From Trematomus loennbergii (taxonomy: Eukaryota > Chordata > Actinopteri > Perciformes > Nototheniidae), in assembly GCA_012861695.1 (NCBI GenBank), contig JAAOOA010000339.1, positions 132,501 through 196,500 of the forward strand: 64,000 nucleotides of DNA. Direction: 5' to 3'. Position 1 is the first letter of the stretch. The number at the start of each line of letters is the position of its first letter. This document shows positions 37,933-49,879 of the stretch, piece after piece. The translations under genes and the position numbers were made by a program. The notes under the pieces were generated by a model. That model searched no databases. It was not told where the DNA came from and worked only from the letters and a program-made list of their open reading frames with translations.

Positions 37933-38429
37933 TTAAAGTGGACCTATCATGCTATATTTGAATAATATAGTGTAGGACCATACCTATATGAGGCATATTT
38001 ATACTTTTTTTTTTCAAAATACCAAACAGATCATGCATTTTAGCCATGCCTCATTTCGCTCAATTTGACATTTTTTAGATCTGTTTTAGCAAGGGCAGAT
38101 TCAGTGAGAACAGCACCATCTACTGGCCTGGCATATGTACTACAGCGTCTCCAGCGCTTTCGAACGGCAATGGCCGTGGCTGTCTCCTCCTGATTGGTGG
38201 AGTTGGCCCAATAGCCGTAGCGCCACTGTCCTGACGTCAGGACAGTGTTCAAATCTGGATCAGTTTTTATCAGATCCGTTGCAGCCCCTTTTTTTAGAGA
38301 TTTGGGTATGGAGGAAAATAGAGAGGGTTGTGTTTTCTGACACTTGGTGAGTTCCCTGGAACACCGGGGACACATATTCATGTATAAAAGACGTACACAA
38401 GTGCATTTTGCATGATAGGTCCCCTTTAA
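37933..38429 (-). mobile_element. TTAA-flanked piggyBac-like MITE, copy 2 (internally deleted)
   Basis: TTAA-AGTGGACCTATCATGC at 37,933 and GCATGATAGGTCCCCT-TTAA at 38,429. It is inverted relative to copies 1 and 3 and lacks about 460 internal bp. The unoccupied sequence (CAAGTATTTAAACAAATA) is present near 51,780. Confidence 0.87.
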
Positions 38430-39246
38430 ACAAATACATCTAATTTTCTTCAGTCTCCATCTAGGTGTTGCGGTAGGCTATATGAAAATGTAATACCATA
38501 CGGTACAAAGTTCTAGGCAAACCAGTATGAACCCAAAAGCACGACTCGACAAAGTACAAAAGAAAGTACTGAAAAAATGGCACTAAATGCACAACAGAGA
38601 GGCCCAATCCCAAACCGCCCCCTACACCCTACCCCTACACACTACCCCTCCGTTTGCGCGTTCGCGCTAATAAGTGCTGTTCCAAACCAACGAGTGTGGA
38701 GCGGTGTGGAGGGGGAGTGGGCTATCAAGCCCTCAAACAGCGAGTCTTATGAGGTGTGATTTGTGCCAAAGAGCGAACTCACTGAGCAGACAATCGTGTC
38801 GGTCGTCGCCTACCATGCCGTGAACTATGCCGTGAGAGAAGTAACGTGACACTCTCGTCGCCACCCCTCTCGTCTGAGAAGCTACGTGACGTCTGCGTCT
38901 GAAGTTACTTTACTTAGTTATCACCAAATAACCCAGTAATGTTACAGCTACGTTGCTGTTCAAGCTAGAATCTATTTCAATATAGTTTTGGTATTAAAAT
39001 AATGTTACACCTCTTGTATGCCCTGAATGCAAAAAACAACCACAGACAAGAATATATATTTTTAATTATCAAAATGATAACAAAGGCTGAAAAAACAGGA
39101 GAAGCCTGTCTTCCCTTGGTCTCCAGGAGAAAACTGTATATCACCAAGTTTTCATATAGTTTTGTGTGTGAAATAGATCGCTGCAGTGAACACGACTTTA
39201 TGTATTTGTTTATGGTTTATTTGATTTGGAGGGATGCAGTATACGG
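38430..39246. other. Repeat mosaic without gene
   Basis: It contains GGCCCAATCCCAAACCGCCC at 38,597 with the GGGCTATCAAGCCC motif at 38,720, then DNA rich in ACGTGAC/CGTCGCC. No protein resemblance is seen in the 90-codon frame at 39,002. Confidence 0.5.
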
Positions 39247-40184
39247 GTCATTCCAGAATTGGAGGACAATTTAGACACCAACATTTTTGAAAAATGAACC
39301 TTTCATTTTATTATTTTTTGTTATGTATTTAGGAAAAACAGATAATAAACCATCAAAAAAAGTGATTTGCCCAGCTAAGGCATCAAATGTATATTTTCCA
39401 ATGAAGAATTAACCCTGTTACTCTAATTATAGTAACAGGGTTGAAAATCAATGCTAATTTTAGCTTTTACCTCAGGAATTAATGCTAGCTGCACAATGTA
39501 ATGCTATTGTCAAGGAATGGACACACTTAGATATTTAACTAAAGAAAGATACATTTGAAATTAATTTGTTTTAGTCTCATAATTTGAGTAACAGGGTTGC
39601 GTTTGTATGAGTGCCACACTCCTTCAAGAGTGACAAGATTGGAAATATATTACAAATAAAAGAGAGGACTTAGTTTTGGTCTACCCATGGTAGTAGCACA
39701 TGGCTTGCTGATGTCCTTTCCACTGTGTCATGCGACAAACAGTTTTTTCACTTCCTCTGCCAAGCTAAAAAGGTTTCGGTAACAGGGTTGCGCGCATGTT
39801 GAGGGACACACCTTCTGTGCAAAATTACTGTTATTTAAAATGTGTTTATGATTTAACAAATTGATTTTACCATTACAAGACACATATATCAATAGAATAA
39901 TACCAAAAAAGTAAATAAAAACCCTATTTTAAATGTTATATTTGACATGCAAGTTGGTCACCAAGAAGCTGGGACAAGAGAAAAGGGCAATTTTAGGGGG
40001 TGTTCGAGAGCTATTTGATATTTTAAATAATATTTTGAAACCACTTTTTCTACAACTTTATATGCATCTTGTCTCAAGACAAGTATATTTAACACAACAA
40101 GTGCATGTCTTAGCTTTTTGGGCATGGATTATTAGATTTTTTATATGGGGGACATGAAATGTCCTCCAATTCTGGAATGAGAAG
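39247..40184. mobile_element. TIR element TCATTCCAGAATTGGAGGAC (~0.94 kb)
   Basis: The end at 39,249 and its inverted copy TGTCCTCCAATTCTGGAATG ending near 40,181 bound the element. GTAACAGGGTTG recurs at 39,432, 39,590 and 39,780, the first within a perfect hairpin AACCCTGTTACT...AGTAACAGGGTT. No coding capacity or target duplication found. Confidence 0.7.
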
Positions 40185-42660
40185 TTCAGAGAAGAGGCAA
40201 CCCCTATATATTGTTTATTTGATTTCATTTCAGCACCATGGCAGAGGCAAATATAGAGTTAATGTGTGGAGATTATAATGTCCCGTTTACTAAAATATGT
40301 ATTGTTTTTGATGTTTAGTTGACAAAATAGTCACTGTGCTACATTTTGCTGCACTCAAGCTACTCCCCCTTTGGCCACAAGGGGGAGTATATATATATTA
40401 TATATATATATTTTGTATAGATGTTGCAACTATACAGAGCTTTGGCAATACTATATGTAACTGAGGTCATGCTAATAAAGCTATTGAATTGAATTGATAT
40501 ACCTTTAAGTGAGCTGTCAGGAGGAAACAAAGGTTCGCCAACACATTGCACTTTAATGCTGAGAAAGTACAAAGACGTGAAACGATGTGCTGCAATGTCT
40601 GTGTATCTTTGAAGAATGCCAAGTAAAGGAAGAAAGTAATAACTCGCACTGAGTCTTAATACATTACTTTATTTCTATTATATAGAAACACTATCCAATG
40701 ATTTATTATGTTTGTGTTACACACACCATTACTGAATTCATTTAAAACCAAGAATAACCTACATACAACAATAGGGAGCCCTGGCTCAAGGACGGACAAA
40801 ACAAGGACACCACACATGATTATTTTCCAATTACAGTATATTTATTTAAAGAGAGTAACTCAATTGTGATATCAGTTAATCAGTAATGTGTGTAGTGTAC
40901 GGGTGTGTGATGTGTCAGCAGGGCCGGACTGGGACCATAGGTCAGGCCGGGAATTATACACCCAGCCAGGCCACTAGTTTTGTTTGGGGGCGTTTTGCTG
41001 GATGTATCGTCAATATTTACAACGTTGCTGCCCGTAGTGATAGCCCTACAGTTTGAATCTACTACTTAAATAGAAACATATGGACATAGGATATTGTTAA
41101 AAAAAGGTGTGCATATGTATTTGGGAACCTTTCCATGTGAACATGTTTTATTTGGGGGTGGACCTCAAATGGATTAAACTGTGATCAATAACTATAGTAA
41201 CTTATTGAGAGAACATGAACATAGCTTGCTTATACTGTTGTCATTACATTTCCTTTGTTCAGTGTTTTCATAGACATAGCCTATTGAAACAGTTTCCTCT
41301 GTACCTGCCAGTTCTGTCCACTGAGCTCTGCATCTCTCCCTCAGGGTCATCACCATCAGCATCATCTGATAGTGGAACTGAATAAGGAGAATATGTAATC
41401 ATTACATTAACAACTATATGAAATAACATTATTCAAGAACATACATTATGCAACACTTATTTTATCACTTAGTTGACCCTGTATTTGCATGGCTAATACC
41501 ATAATGAGTGTCTCCCCTTTAGACAACATAACCATCTCAAGTTCACAGTATGAGGGGTTTGTAGCCCCACAGTTAGCTGCAGTCTAACGGTTATATTACA
41601 TATATTTGCCTTGAGTAACATTAAGGACATGTTTGGGTTTTGTGTAGCCTTATAGTCTCCAGTCACACAGGGCCTATACTAACTTAGCATTGGACTGAGA
41701 AACTGTTTTGTTGACAGTCGATGTGCACATCAGGCTACAATATAGAAAGAAATGTGGCTCATAATGTTCGCTCACTTACTTTCTGCTTCGTCATTCTATA
41801 CCATACGGGGTTCTGAATAAATCAGTGATTTTAGCACATTTCGCTGCCTTTTTTTGCAGGATGGGGGTCCATCCTTCCACAATAATTAATCTTGCCGTCA
41901 GTTTCAGTCGGTCCAGTCCACACTAATGTAAACAGCAGCGCGCTGGTCTCGTGAGAAACGGAGAGTGGAACAACCAATCACATCTTCATTATTCTCCTGA
42001 AATGTAAATGTGCCCATTCGCTAGTCTGACACATAGACTGTATATATAAAGGTCTGGTCTGACAGGTGCGTGGTTCTCACTGCGCTTCATACCGGTGCAA
42101 CTTTGAACACCTTCAATATATGCCGCATTAATGGATTTGGCCTGCAGTCACCGCATCTGGGCTGAATTAAACACGTATTATTTTAGTCCTGTGTGTTTAT
42201 TAGAGGCCATGTCAGCAGGCCACATCACATCATGCCAGCGCTGCGTTCACAAGACATACAAGCCACAAACTGGCAATCGAAACATGCTACAACCTGAGGG
42301 ACAGTGAATGAGACACACAGACACAGACACACCACACCCACACACCTTGAGGGAGGGAGGGACAGTGATCGCAGTGCAGCGATCAGCTGTTCCCGAGCGA
42401 GAGAGAGAGAGAGAGACAGCTGCTAGACACAACTCTTATTAATCCCCGTACCGGACAAATTTGTTCCAAATCGGAACCGGATTTCGGTTCCCGATCCTCA
42501 TCACATCCCCAGCCACAGCCGTGGTCTTAACCGGTCTTGACATAAAATCTCGAGTCCTATAGGTCCGATACAGAGACAATACGAAACCAAATGCAGTCGA
42601 TTCCGAGACCAATACCGTTAAAAAGTGGTCTGGAGACCGGTCTCGAGTACAACACCAGCA
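40185..42660. other. Repeat-rich DNA without recognisable gene
   Basis: It includes a TA repeat at 40,388-40,412, a hAT-type end CAGGGCCGGACTGGGACC at 40,919, ACATAGACTGTATATATAAA at 42,031 (common fish MITE motif), a GA repeat near 42,398 and GAGACCGGTCTCGAG near 42,634. I see no exon. Confidence 0.45.
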
Positions 42661-43127
42661 AATATTCTCATACTAATGATTATTAATTATTATTCCCCTC
42701 TCTTCTGATACCAACACTGTGCCGATGAGAAAGTGTACCTGTAACACTCTCCAAACTACTGTAGGAGCGGAATCATTCGAAAAATATAATATAGGATAAT
42801 GCTATACAATGCTAACGGAGGCGAGACGTACGTTATTCACGCGCTTATCCACACGCTTATGTACACGCTTATGTACACGTACGTTATCAACACGCGTATC
42901 TTAGATAGCACTTTCAAAGCTACGCCGCCGCCACGTGAGCGCGTACTTTGAGCGCACCTATGATACGTCGCCGTGACGTCTGACGTCTGACAACGTCGTG
43001 ACGTCGCCTGTATCGTACGTCAACCCATTCAAAATTGATGGAGGCGTTGGCGCACGTTGACACGTCAGTTCTCCCTCAGTGAGCTTATAGAGTCTGCATC
43101 GGTGCTGAGTGCTGACTTGAGACCGGT

Positions 43128-43645
43128 CTCTACCTGACCGGAGTCACGCTGTGTGTGTCACGCTGTTAAAAAGTAGTTCCAGCAAACATCCACTGATAAA
43201 TTGCGATGTTAACAACCTCATGATAACCTCATATTTTTTTAACTTAGGATCTACCTGTGTTTAGTCTAGAAAAGGTCAATGTGTGCATTTTATTATAAAG
43301 TTGTGTATATTTACAGACTGTTGCAAAAACTAAGAAGCTTATAAACATCAGGTTTAAAACTAAAAGAGCTTTACAGAAAAAGTAACACAATGAAAGATGT
43401 TTGGAGTTTATTTGAGTTATTAATTTACATTTTTTGTCAAAGAGATGCTGATTTGAAACCGCTGTTACATACAGTTACGGCATTTCCTGTTTCTGCCGGA
43501 GAGAGGGGAGTTTGTCCCAAAGCTTGCCGCTGTATTTACTCCTCCATCTGACAGGAGGGAGCCTCATTCAGCTGCGAGTGTGGCTACAGACGGAGTTCAC
43601 TCCGTCACAGAGGGTAGGGTCGAGGGAGTGGTTTGGGATTGGGCC
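43128..43645 (+). repeat. Copy of the GACCGGTCTC...GGTTTGGGATTGGGCC module
   Basis: It matches the first ~540 bp of module M (34,557 and 36,617) and, inverted, 59,479-60,030. The CAGTTACGGCATTTCCTGTT and CTGACAGGAGGGAGCC motifs are shared. Confidence 0.8.
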
Positions 43646-43794
43646 AGAATCACTCCGTAGGGTTGGTGTCACAACCATGGATGTATAATAAGAACGTCAC
43701 AACCATCATGCAACGCACTAGCAAGACGGCGGTCGCAATTGCGCAGGTCTGCTGCGCAGGTCTGCTGCGTCGGTCTCGCTCATCTCAAACGAGC

Positions 43795-44992
43795 CTAGGA
43801 TCTATATATAGGCAGGCTGAGGGGACACAGGTGCAGACAATCAGGGCGGGGTCGACAATCACAGTGGAGGGAAAACACGTCACAAGTGAGGTGATCTGCA
43901 ACAAGAAGGAAAGGTTACTACAAAATAAAACAGGATACAAGACTGAACTAAAATACATGAACTTAACAGATTTTACGAGACACAACAGTTTCATCTACTT
44001 TTACTTCACTTTTACTTGAGCATGTACAATGACCACAGACATGCTTTTTCAGACAATGTTCTCATATGACTCTCCCCAAACTATTCTTTAAGTTCAGTAT
44101 CGCATTACTTTGAATCCAGTGACCTACTTGTTACTGCAGGTTGAGGATTCACGTGCAGCTTGCAGATCACAGCGGTCAGTAGTACGAGCAATCCATAATT
44201 CCAAACATGATGAGGACCACACCTAAAAAAGCAAGTGAAAGGTTACTTCATTTTTAAAGTATGTAGAATAATATGAAGTTTCAGATTATTGTTTAGTTTT
44301 TTTGTAAAATACATCACACCCAATCCTCTACACTTACTGTGATCACCCTGTACAAGCTTTGCAGTATTGGGAAGGATTCTCGTCGGCTGATAGATGCCAT
44401 CCGGGCAGCTTTCACACCACTCCTCACCAGGAGGTCTGCCAACAGATACTTTCTGACCTTTGAGTATTTCAAAAGCACACGAGGAATATGAGAAAGTTGT
44501 AAGCAAAAAACCATTAGAATTATTCTATGGCATTATGCAGTCACAGTTTAGTAAAACAGTCACACTTTACCTCCAAATCCCTTGTTACATTTGCAACTGG
44601 AATTATCAATTCATCAATTTATTGCAAAGTTGCTATTCCAACCTAATTTGAAATGATGAAGCCAAAGTATGTAAAATAATATGAAGTTTCACATTATTGT
44701 TTAGTTTTTTGTAAAATACATCACACCCAATCCTCTACACTTACTGTGATCACCCTGTATACAAGCTTTGCAGTATTGGGAGGGATTATCTTTAGGCTGA
44801 TAGATGGCATATTTCAAAAGCACACAAGGAGAAAGTAGTAAGAAAAAACCATTAGTATATTCTATGGCATTATGCAGTCACAGTTTAGTAAGAAAGTCAC
44901 ACTTTACCTTTAGGGCAAATCTTCTTGGCATCCAAATAAAAAATGAGTTCATAAAAAGTTAAAGTGAATATGAGCAGTTTGAGCAGGACCAT
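43795..44992 (-). pseudogene. TNF-receptor-superfamily gene remnant, copy A (TNFRSF14/CD40-like)
   Basis: On the minus strand an ATG at 44,992 gives MVLLKLLIFTLTFYELIFYL then DAKKICPK (to 44,908, donor GTAAAG), a plausible signal peptide and start of a cysteine-rich domain. Exon 44,457-44,338 gives GQKVSVGRPPGEEWCESCPD-GIYQP and then carries a -1 and a -2 change. Exon 44,222 downward is the membrane exon, shifted by an 8-bp and a 3-bp insertion. The exons for later cysteine-rich domains and stalk, present in copy B, are missing, and a truncated second copy of the first domain lies at 44,655-44,905. The tail sequence 43,795-44,000 also matches copy B. TNFRSF14 and CD40 are co-stimulatory membrane receptors; this copy looks non-functional. 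Confidence 0.65.
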
Positions 44993-45060
44993 GTTCAAAA
45001 TTCACTGCTGGCGTGAACTTTTGAGTGAAGAGATATCATCATCACCATATCTTAGATGGG

Positions 45061-45149
45061 AAAAAAAACCACTTCTTGTTTTTGAGGTGATGATTTCCAT
45101 CATGTCAGGACAGTGCTGTCTCAAAAACAAGAAGTGGGTTTTTTTTTTC
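45061..45149. repeat. Near-perfect hairpin
   Basis: CCACTTCTTGTTTTTGAG (45,069-45,086) is exactly inverted at 45,120-45,137, extended by A8 and T10 runs, with a 33-bp loop. It resembles the ends of a very small MITE or a local inverted duplication; the corresponding place in copy B (57,405-57,440) has only one arm. Confidence 0.8.
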
Positions 45150-45278
45150 TTCTGTGTCTAATCTAGACAAATATTCACGGAGTGGCAAGAGGGTGGCCGG
45201 AGTTTTGAGGGGTGGAATAGGGGATTCCAGAAGTATATGCTGATTTAATCGCAGTCATATCAATCAATGTTAACTTGG

Positions 45279-45754
45279 TGTCACAAACGAGCTGAGGACC
45301 AAAATGCAACACACGGGAACCCAGGGATAGTCGGTAACCAGCTTTATTAAAGGCAATAAACTGGTATGAGACGAAAGGGCAGATAGTAGGCAAAGGGCTG
45401 GTCGGGGACAGGCGAGGGTTCCAGGAGAAAGCAAGACGGGAGTCGCAGGTACAGACCGGGTCAGGGAGCAGGCGAGGCAGAATAGTCCGGGTACAGGCAG
45501 GGTCAGGAAACAGGCGAGGCAGGCTGGTCAGGGACAGGCAGGGTCGAAACCGGGAGAGCAATCTGGAGGGTAATGCGGGAAAGACTGGCATGCTGCAAAG
45601 TACGATCTGGCACTGAGGTGAAAGTGAAGTGGGCCTATATACTACTGGAGCTGATGGGTGTAACAGAGTGAGAGAGAGAGACAGGGTGTGGTTACCAGGT
45701 GACTAAGGAATGTTAATGCAGAAAATAGGTGAGTGAGAAAGCAGAACTGTGACA
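45279..45754 (-). mobile_element. Solo LTR, Gypsy type
   Basis: The sequence starts TGTCAC and ends GTGACA, with CTTGG duplicated on both sides (45,274-45,278 and 45,755-45,759). On the minus strand it has a TATATAGG box, then AATAAAGCTGG as polyadenylation signal and TTGCATTTTGGTCCTC near the end, as in fish Gypsy LTRs. There is no internal coding region; recombination between LTRs probably removed it. Confidence 0.82.
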
Positions 45755-46495
45755 CTTGGAAAGCCACAATGTTAATATTTTAACTCAATAACATTAGGTG
45801 ACATTATTGTGGCACATCAAGCCTTAAATATAAATATATAAGGTGGCAGACATCATTTAATGAATTTTCACTGAACAATAACTGAATGAGTTTGTTTCAC
45901 TCTTAGACCAGCAGGGGAACCAAATCTATGCAGACTGCTGCAATAAGTACATTAATTAACTGTCTCATCGATGTTTGTCTGTATGAATATGATACTATTA
46001 ATAATCATATTATTCCTATCAGCTGTCAATCACTGTTACGATTCACATATTCATTTATTATTGAATAAACTATATTTTTGGAGGAGTTAATGATGAATGT
46101 TCCTCAAGATGCTTGAAATGCTTCAAATTTGAAGGACAAGTAATTACTATCATATATCAAAATTCAAAAGATTCAAAGGAACAGTTCAGCGCCCCACAAC
46201 TTTACTGCAAACAGTTACAACCTGGACTTTACATCAGAAAGAACAAACATTAAAGAAGTGACTGCATCAGTTAGGGTTAAAAAACATGTAATCAGCAAAA
46301 ACATATACATTGCTGCAGTTATTATCCAGTGGAAAGTCCTTACCTACTGGCCAAGTTAAATCAAAGTGGTTACTTTTTTGGCAGGGCAGTGAAGTTTTAC
46401 ACACTGTCTTATTTGACTTTCTCAGGACTTAAAACTGTTTTTGGGGCAGACCCCCACAAGAAAAAAAATATATACACACATACAAGGTCATCATC

Positions 46496-46645
46496 TTAAC
46501 AGTTGTTTATGCTCATCGAGTCATCTGTGAGGCGATTACCATCTTGTTCAGCAAAACACCTCACAAACGTATTAAGATCTAAAGCTTTAGTGCGTTTTGA
46601 TTCAATGCTGAGTACAGCCAAACTTGACAGTCTCTTCTCTGTCAT
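46496..46645 (-). pseudogene. hAT-family transposase C-terminal fragment
   Basis: The minus-strand frame reads MTEKRLSSLAVLSIESKRTK, ALDLNTFVRCFAEQ and stops. The M..KRLS.LA.LSIE pattern is the end of the hAT dimerisation region found in domesticated and active hAT transposases. Just upstream the frame continues (RYLRS) but holds a TAG. A hAT-type end, CAGGGGCGGATCTACC on the minus strand, lies at 46,965. Confidence 0.6.
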
Positions 46646-47245
46646 TGTAGACCGCAAATACCTCCTTCCTCCCGTCTACTTGGGTCCGAAATGCTTCTCG
46701 TTAATGCGCCGTCCCGTTCAAATGAAATCGCCGCCAATCATATTATTTCCAAGCTCGCGCCAGGGCCGGGGGAGGGGTTACAAGACTCACGTCTTGTGCT
46801 GCATTCACTTGCACTCGGACATTAGAGATTTTCTCTCATAAATGTCCGATGAGCCACAACTTTTCTTTCAAAGCAAAGATGCCAACTGGGGTGGCAGCTG
46901 GGGTGGCAAGGCTATTTTTAGGGTGGCAGCTGCCACCCCATGCCACCCCGGTAGATCCGCCCCTGTGGCTTTAAATTTGGTTCACAGATACGTGGATATT
47001 TTATACAAGTGTAAATGTATGCACACAAGCTCAGATTCAAGCTCATTTTTGCGCTGTCAGCTCCAGACAGCGCAAAAATGCGTTCATGACGTAGTGCTTC
47101 ATATACGCATTTTTGCGCTGTCCGGAGCTGACAGGTCCATGGGAGCAAATCATACCCTCGTGGGGGCGCGCTCATGTGATTGGCTTAGAATGGAGGAGAC
47201 ATCTGATTGGCTATAGATAGAAACAATTACAAGTACGAATCGGGT

Positions 47246-47466
47246 GACAGGAATGTGTTGTTGTTGTTGTTGTTGTTGGGAATCACGGATTAAGAAGAAT
47301 ACAAATAATGATCGCACTTATAATACATTTTTTTTAAAACAACAGCAAAGGAAATCCAAAAGAAAATGCTCAATTATTTTGTAATGTCTGTCTTTCTGCA
47401 CCTCTGGAACCATTGTTGTGAAATGTTGGTATTATTGCAATTAAAGAGGCTTTCTAAACTGCTACC
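47246..47466 (+). repeat. Myosin 3' UTR-like segment, copy 2 (truncated)
   Basis: GGAATGTGTTGTTGTTG through ATTAAAGAGGCTTTCTAAAC and TGCTACC matches 30,246-30,466. Similarity stops exactly where the 47,468 element starts; the right flank of that element (51,627 on) matches a later part of the same module. Confidence 0.85.
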
Positions 47467-47859
47467 AGAGGCCTGTACTACGAAGCCGGATTTTCGCTTA
47501 GCCGGCTGACTTCAGGGAAAACTTGGGCTTTCCGGTCCTACGACGCTGGTTCTCTTTTTAGCAGGCTAGATCTCCATGGTAACTTATGCTGAGCGGCTAA
47601 CCTCCTCGGGAGGAGGTTAGGTTGCAGGCTAAGAGATCAACTCAGTGAAAGCACCGCCTGCTGACCAATCAGAGCTCCGTGTGCGGAGTTTAAAGCGATC
47701 AAGTCATATTACAGGAGAGAGGAAATACAGAAAAACTGCCGTTGCAGGAAAGACGGCCGACAAAAATCAACTGACTGTGTGAACGTGAAAATTAATAGAA
47801 TATCCCTCCCATCTTCAGAGCAATCTGACTATTATAACATTAGCGTTAAGAAAGCTTAC

Positions 47860-48834
47860 TTAAAGGGGACCTATCATGCAAAATGCACTTTTGTACGTCT
47901 TTTATACATGAATATGTGTCCCCGGTGTTCCAGGGAACTCACCAAGTGTCAGAAAACACAACCCTCTCTATTTTCCTCCATACCCAAATCTCTAAAAAAG
48001 GGGCTGCAACGGATCTGATAAAAACTGATCCAGATTTGAACACGTTACTGACGTCAGGACAGTGGCGCTACGGCTATTGGGCCAACTCTCCACCTATCAG
48101 GGGAATGTGGGGTTGGGCCACGGCCGGCCATTACCGCTCGAAAGCGCTGGAGACGCTGTAGTACATATGCCAGGCCTGTAAGTGGCGCTGTAGTCTGCCA
48201 CAAAAGCAGCGAAGAAGACTTCCCGCCCATAGTTACCATGGTTACCCTTCTGTTTATTCTCCGCTGTGGCTTTTTTTCTCCCTCCCCGAGGCAAGCGTTT
48301 GCTCCCGCTGCTTTTATTCAATGCAATCCTTCCCCGTCGAGGCAAGCACTGTAATTCTCTCCGGTTAGTCCACCAGCAGATGACAAACACCCACCTCTCC
48401 GCCTCTTCCAAGGAACGAGGGGACCGTGCGGCAGAGTTTCAGTTTCAGCTTGTTTCGCCGGTCAAGATGTCCGTTAAAGTTTAAATCTTCCGGACAAATT
48501 AGAAAAGTGCCGGTCAAAGGTCTTCTTTGTTATTTATTGAGCTTTAAAACAAATGAATAACGACTCTATATAAAAAACACGGAGGACGGAGATCTTTTTC
48601 TCCGCCTCTTCTGACAGCCCAGCAGCTGATCAGAGCACGTCTCCCCTCTCCTGCAGGGGGGCGTGGTCAGCAGAATCAGACCCGTAGACAGCAAACAGCA
48701 CATAGAGCGAAATGAGGCATGGCTAAAATGCATGATCTGTTTGGTATTTTGAAAACAGAAACGTATAAATATACCTTATATAGGTATGGCCCTACAATAT
48801 ATCATTTAAATATAGCATGATAGGTCCACTTTAA
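47860..48834 (+). mobile_element. TTAA-flanked piggyBac-like MITE, copy 3 (975 bp)
   Basis: It lies in the left terminal repeat of the large element at GCTTAC-TTAA; the right terminal repeat has the same place unoccupied (complement of TATTTAAGTAAGC at about 51,231). It is about 95% identical to copy 1 by eye. Confidence 0.9.
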
Positions 48835-49640
48835 ATACCTGCCACAACATATACCCAGGGGGCAAAACCCCATTTTTTCGGAAATCAGACATGGAATGTT
48901 GTAAAAGGTTGTCCACCAGAAATGATATCTAGGACCTTCAAGGATCACAACCTGGGTGGACAACCCGGTCAACTAGCTACTGGAAAGCTACAGTGAGGGT
49001 CCAAACAATGCAACCCATATATGAAAAAAAGTCAAAAATTCTGGCTGGATCAGATGCCATCATTCTCTTTCTGATTGAATATCTCTGTGACAGTTCATAG
49101 TAAAGACAAACTGAGCCAACCTATTGAAAGAGCAGAAAATAAGCTTTCAGGTGATGCCTTGGTTAAGCCTGTTCTCAATAAGGCCACTAGATGGCGCTGT
49201 GCCTTTTTTGTCTCTCCAAAGCTAAATTCATTTCAAGCAATGCATTTGTGGTCCTCTGGATTGTTTGCTGTGTTCAAAATTGGTAAATATACTTAAAAGA
49301 TTATTTATATATAACATATTGAAGGGTTTACATTAATATACACAAGGTTTGCTGCCGATGCTAAGTTGAATTGATTCAATGTTTACAGATTTTTCAGTTT
49401 ACAGACTGGAAAGCTACAGGCAGCGAAATTCAAAATGGCCGCCACTTTCTTTGCAAAACCCTTTAATTTAAGGTTTTCTATGTTATAGGACAAGGCAAAC
49501 TGAGTTAATCGTATCTGGAAGTTGACATTAAGTTCAACTTAATGTCAAATCAATACCCTTTTATTATTTGTACAAATCAATGTCTTTGTTTTTGTGAAAA
49601 ATATCCTATTTTGATCATGAAATAAACAAAATTCCTGGTG
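48835..49640. other. Interior of the large TIR element, unassigned
   Basis: No protein resemblance in either strand is seen. CCACTAGATGGCGCTGTGCC at 49,182 is a motif found in many fish repeats. Confidence 0.4.
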
Positions 49641-49879
49641 GCAAAACATTTATTTCACTTTCACATACTCTTTTCTTAGTTATTAACTACAAATCAACAG
49701 ATATGACACAATAATCAGAAGTTGAACACAAAATAATCATTCACATGGCCCAGAACTAGAAAAATGTGAATGTTTTAAGAAGAAAGGGGGAAAAAGTAAC
49801 CTACACTGAATATACAGTACAAATGTTTTCAATGTACACATGGTGGTATTCATGGTAGTGTCCCAGAAAGCTTTTTGCT

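Noticed and set aside
38597..43645. A single 5-kb transposon with GGCCCAATCCCAAACC ends
   Set aside because: Inverted ends and AGA on both sides are suggestive, but the interior is a mosaic of other repeats and the end motif occurs often here; I could not show they belong together.
46503..47216. Plus-strand frames of 112 and 124 codons
   Set aside because: The real similarity in this stretch is to a hAT transposase fragment on the minus strand; the plus frames are shadows or hairpin repeats.
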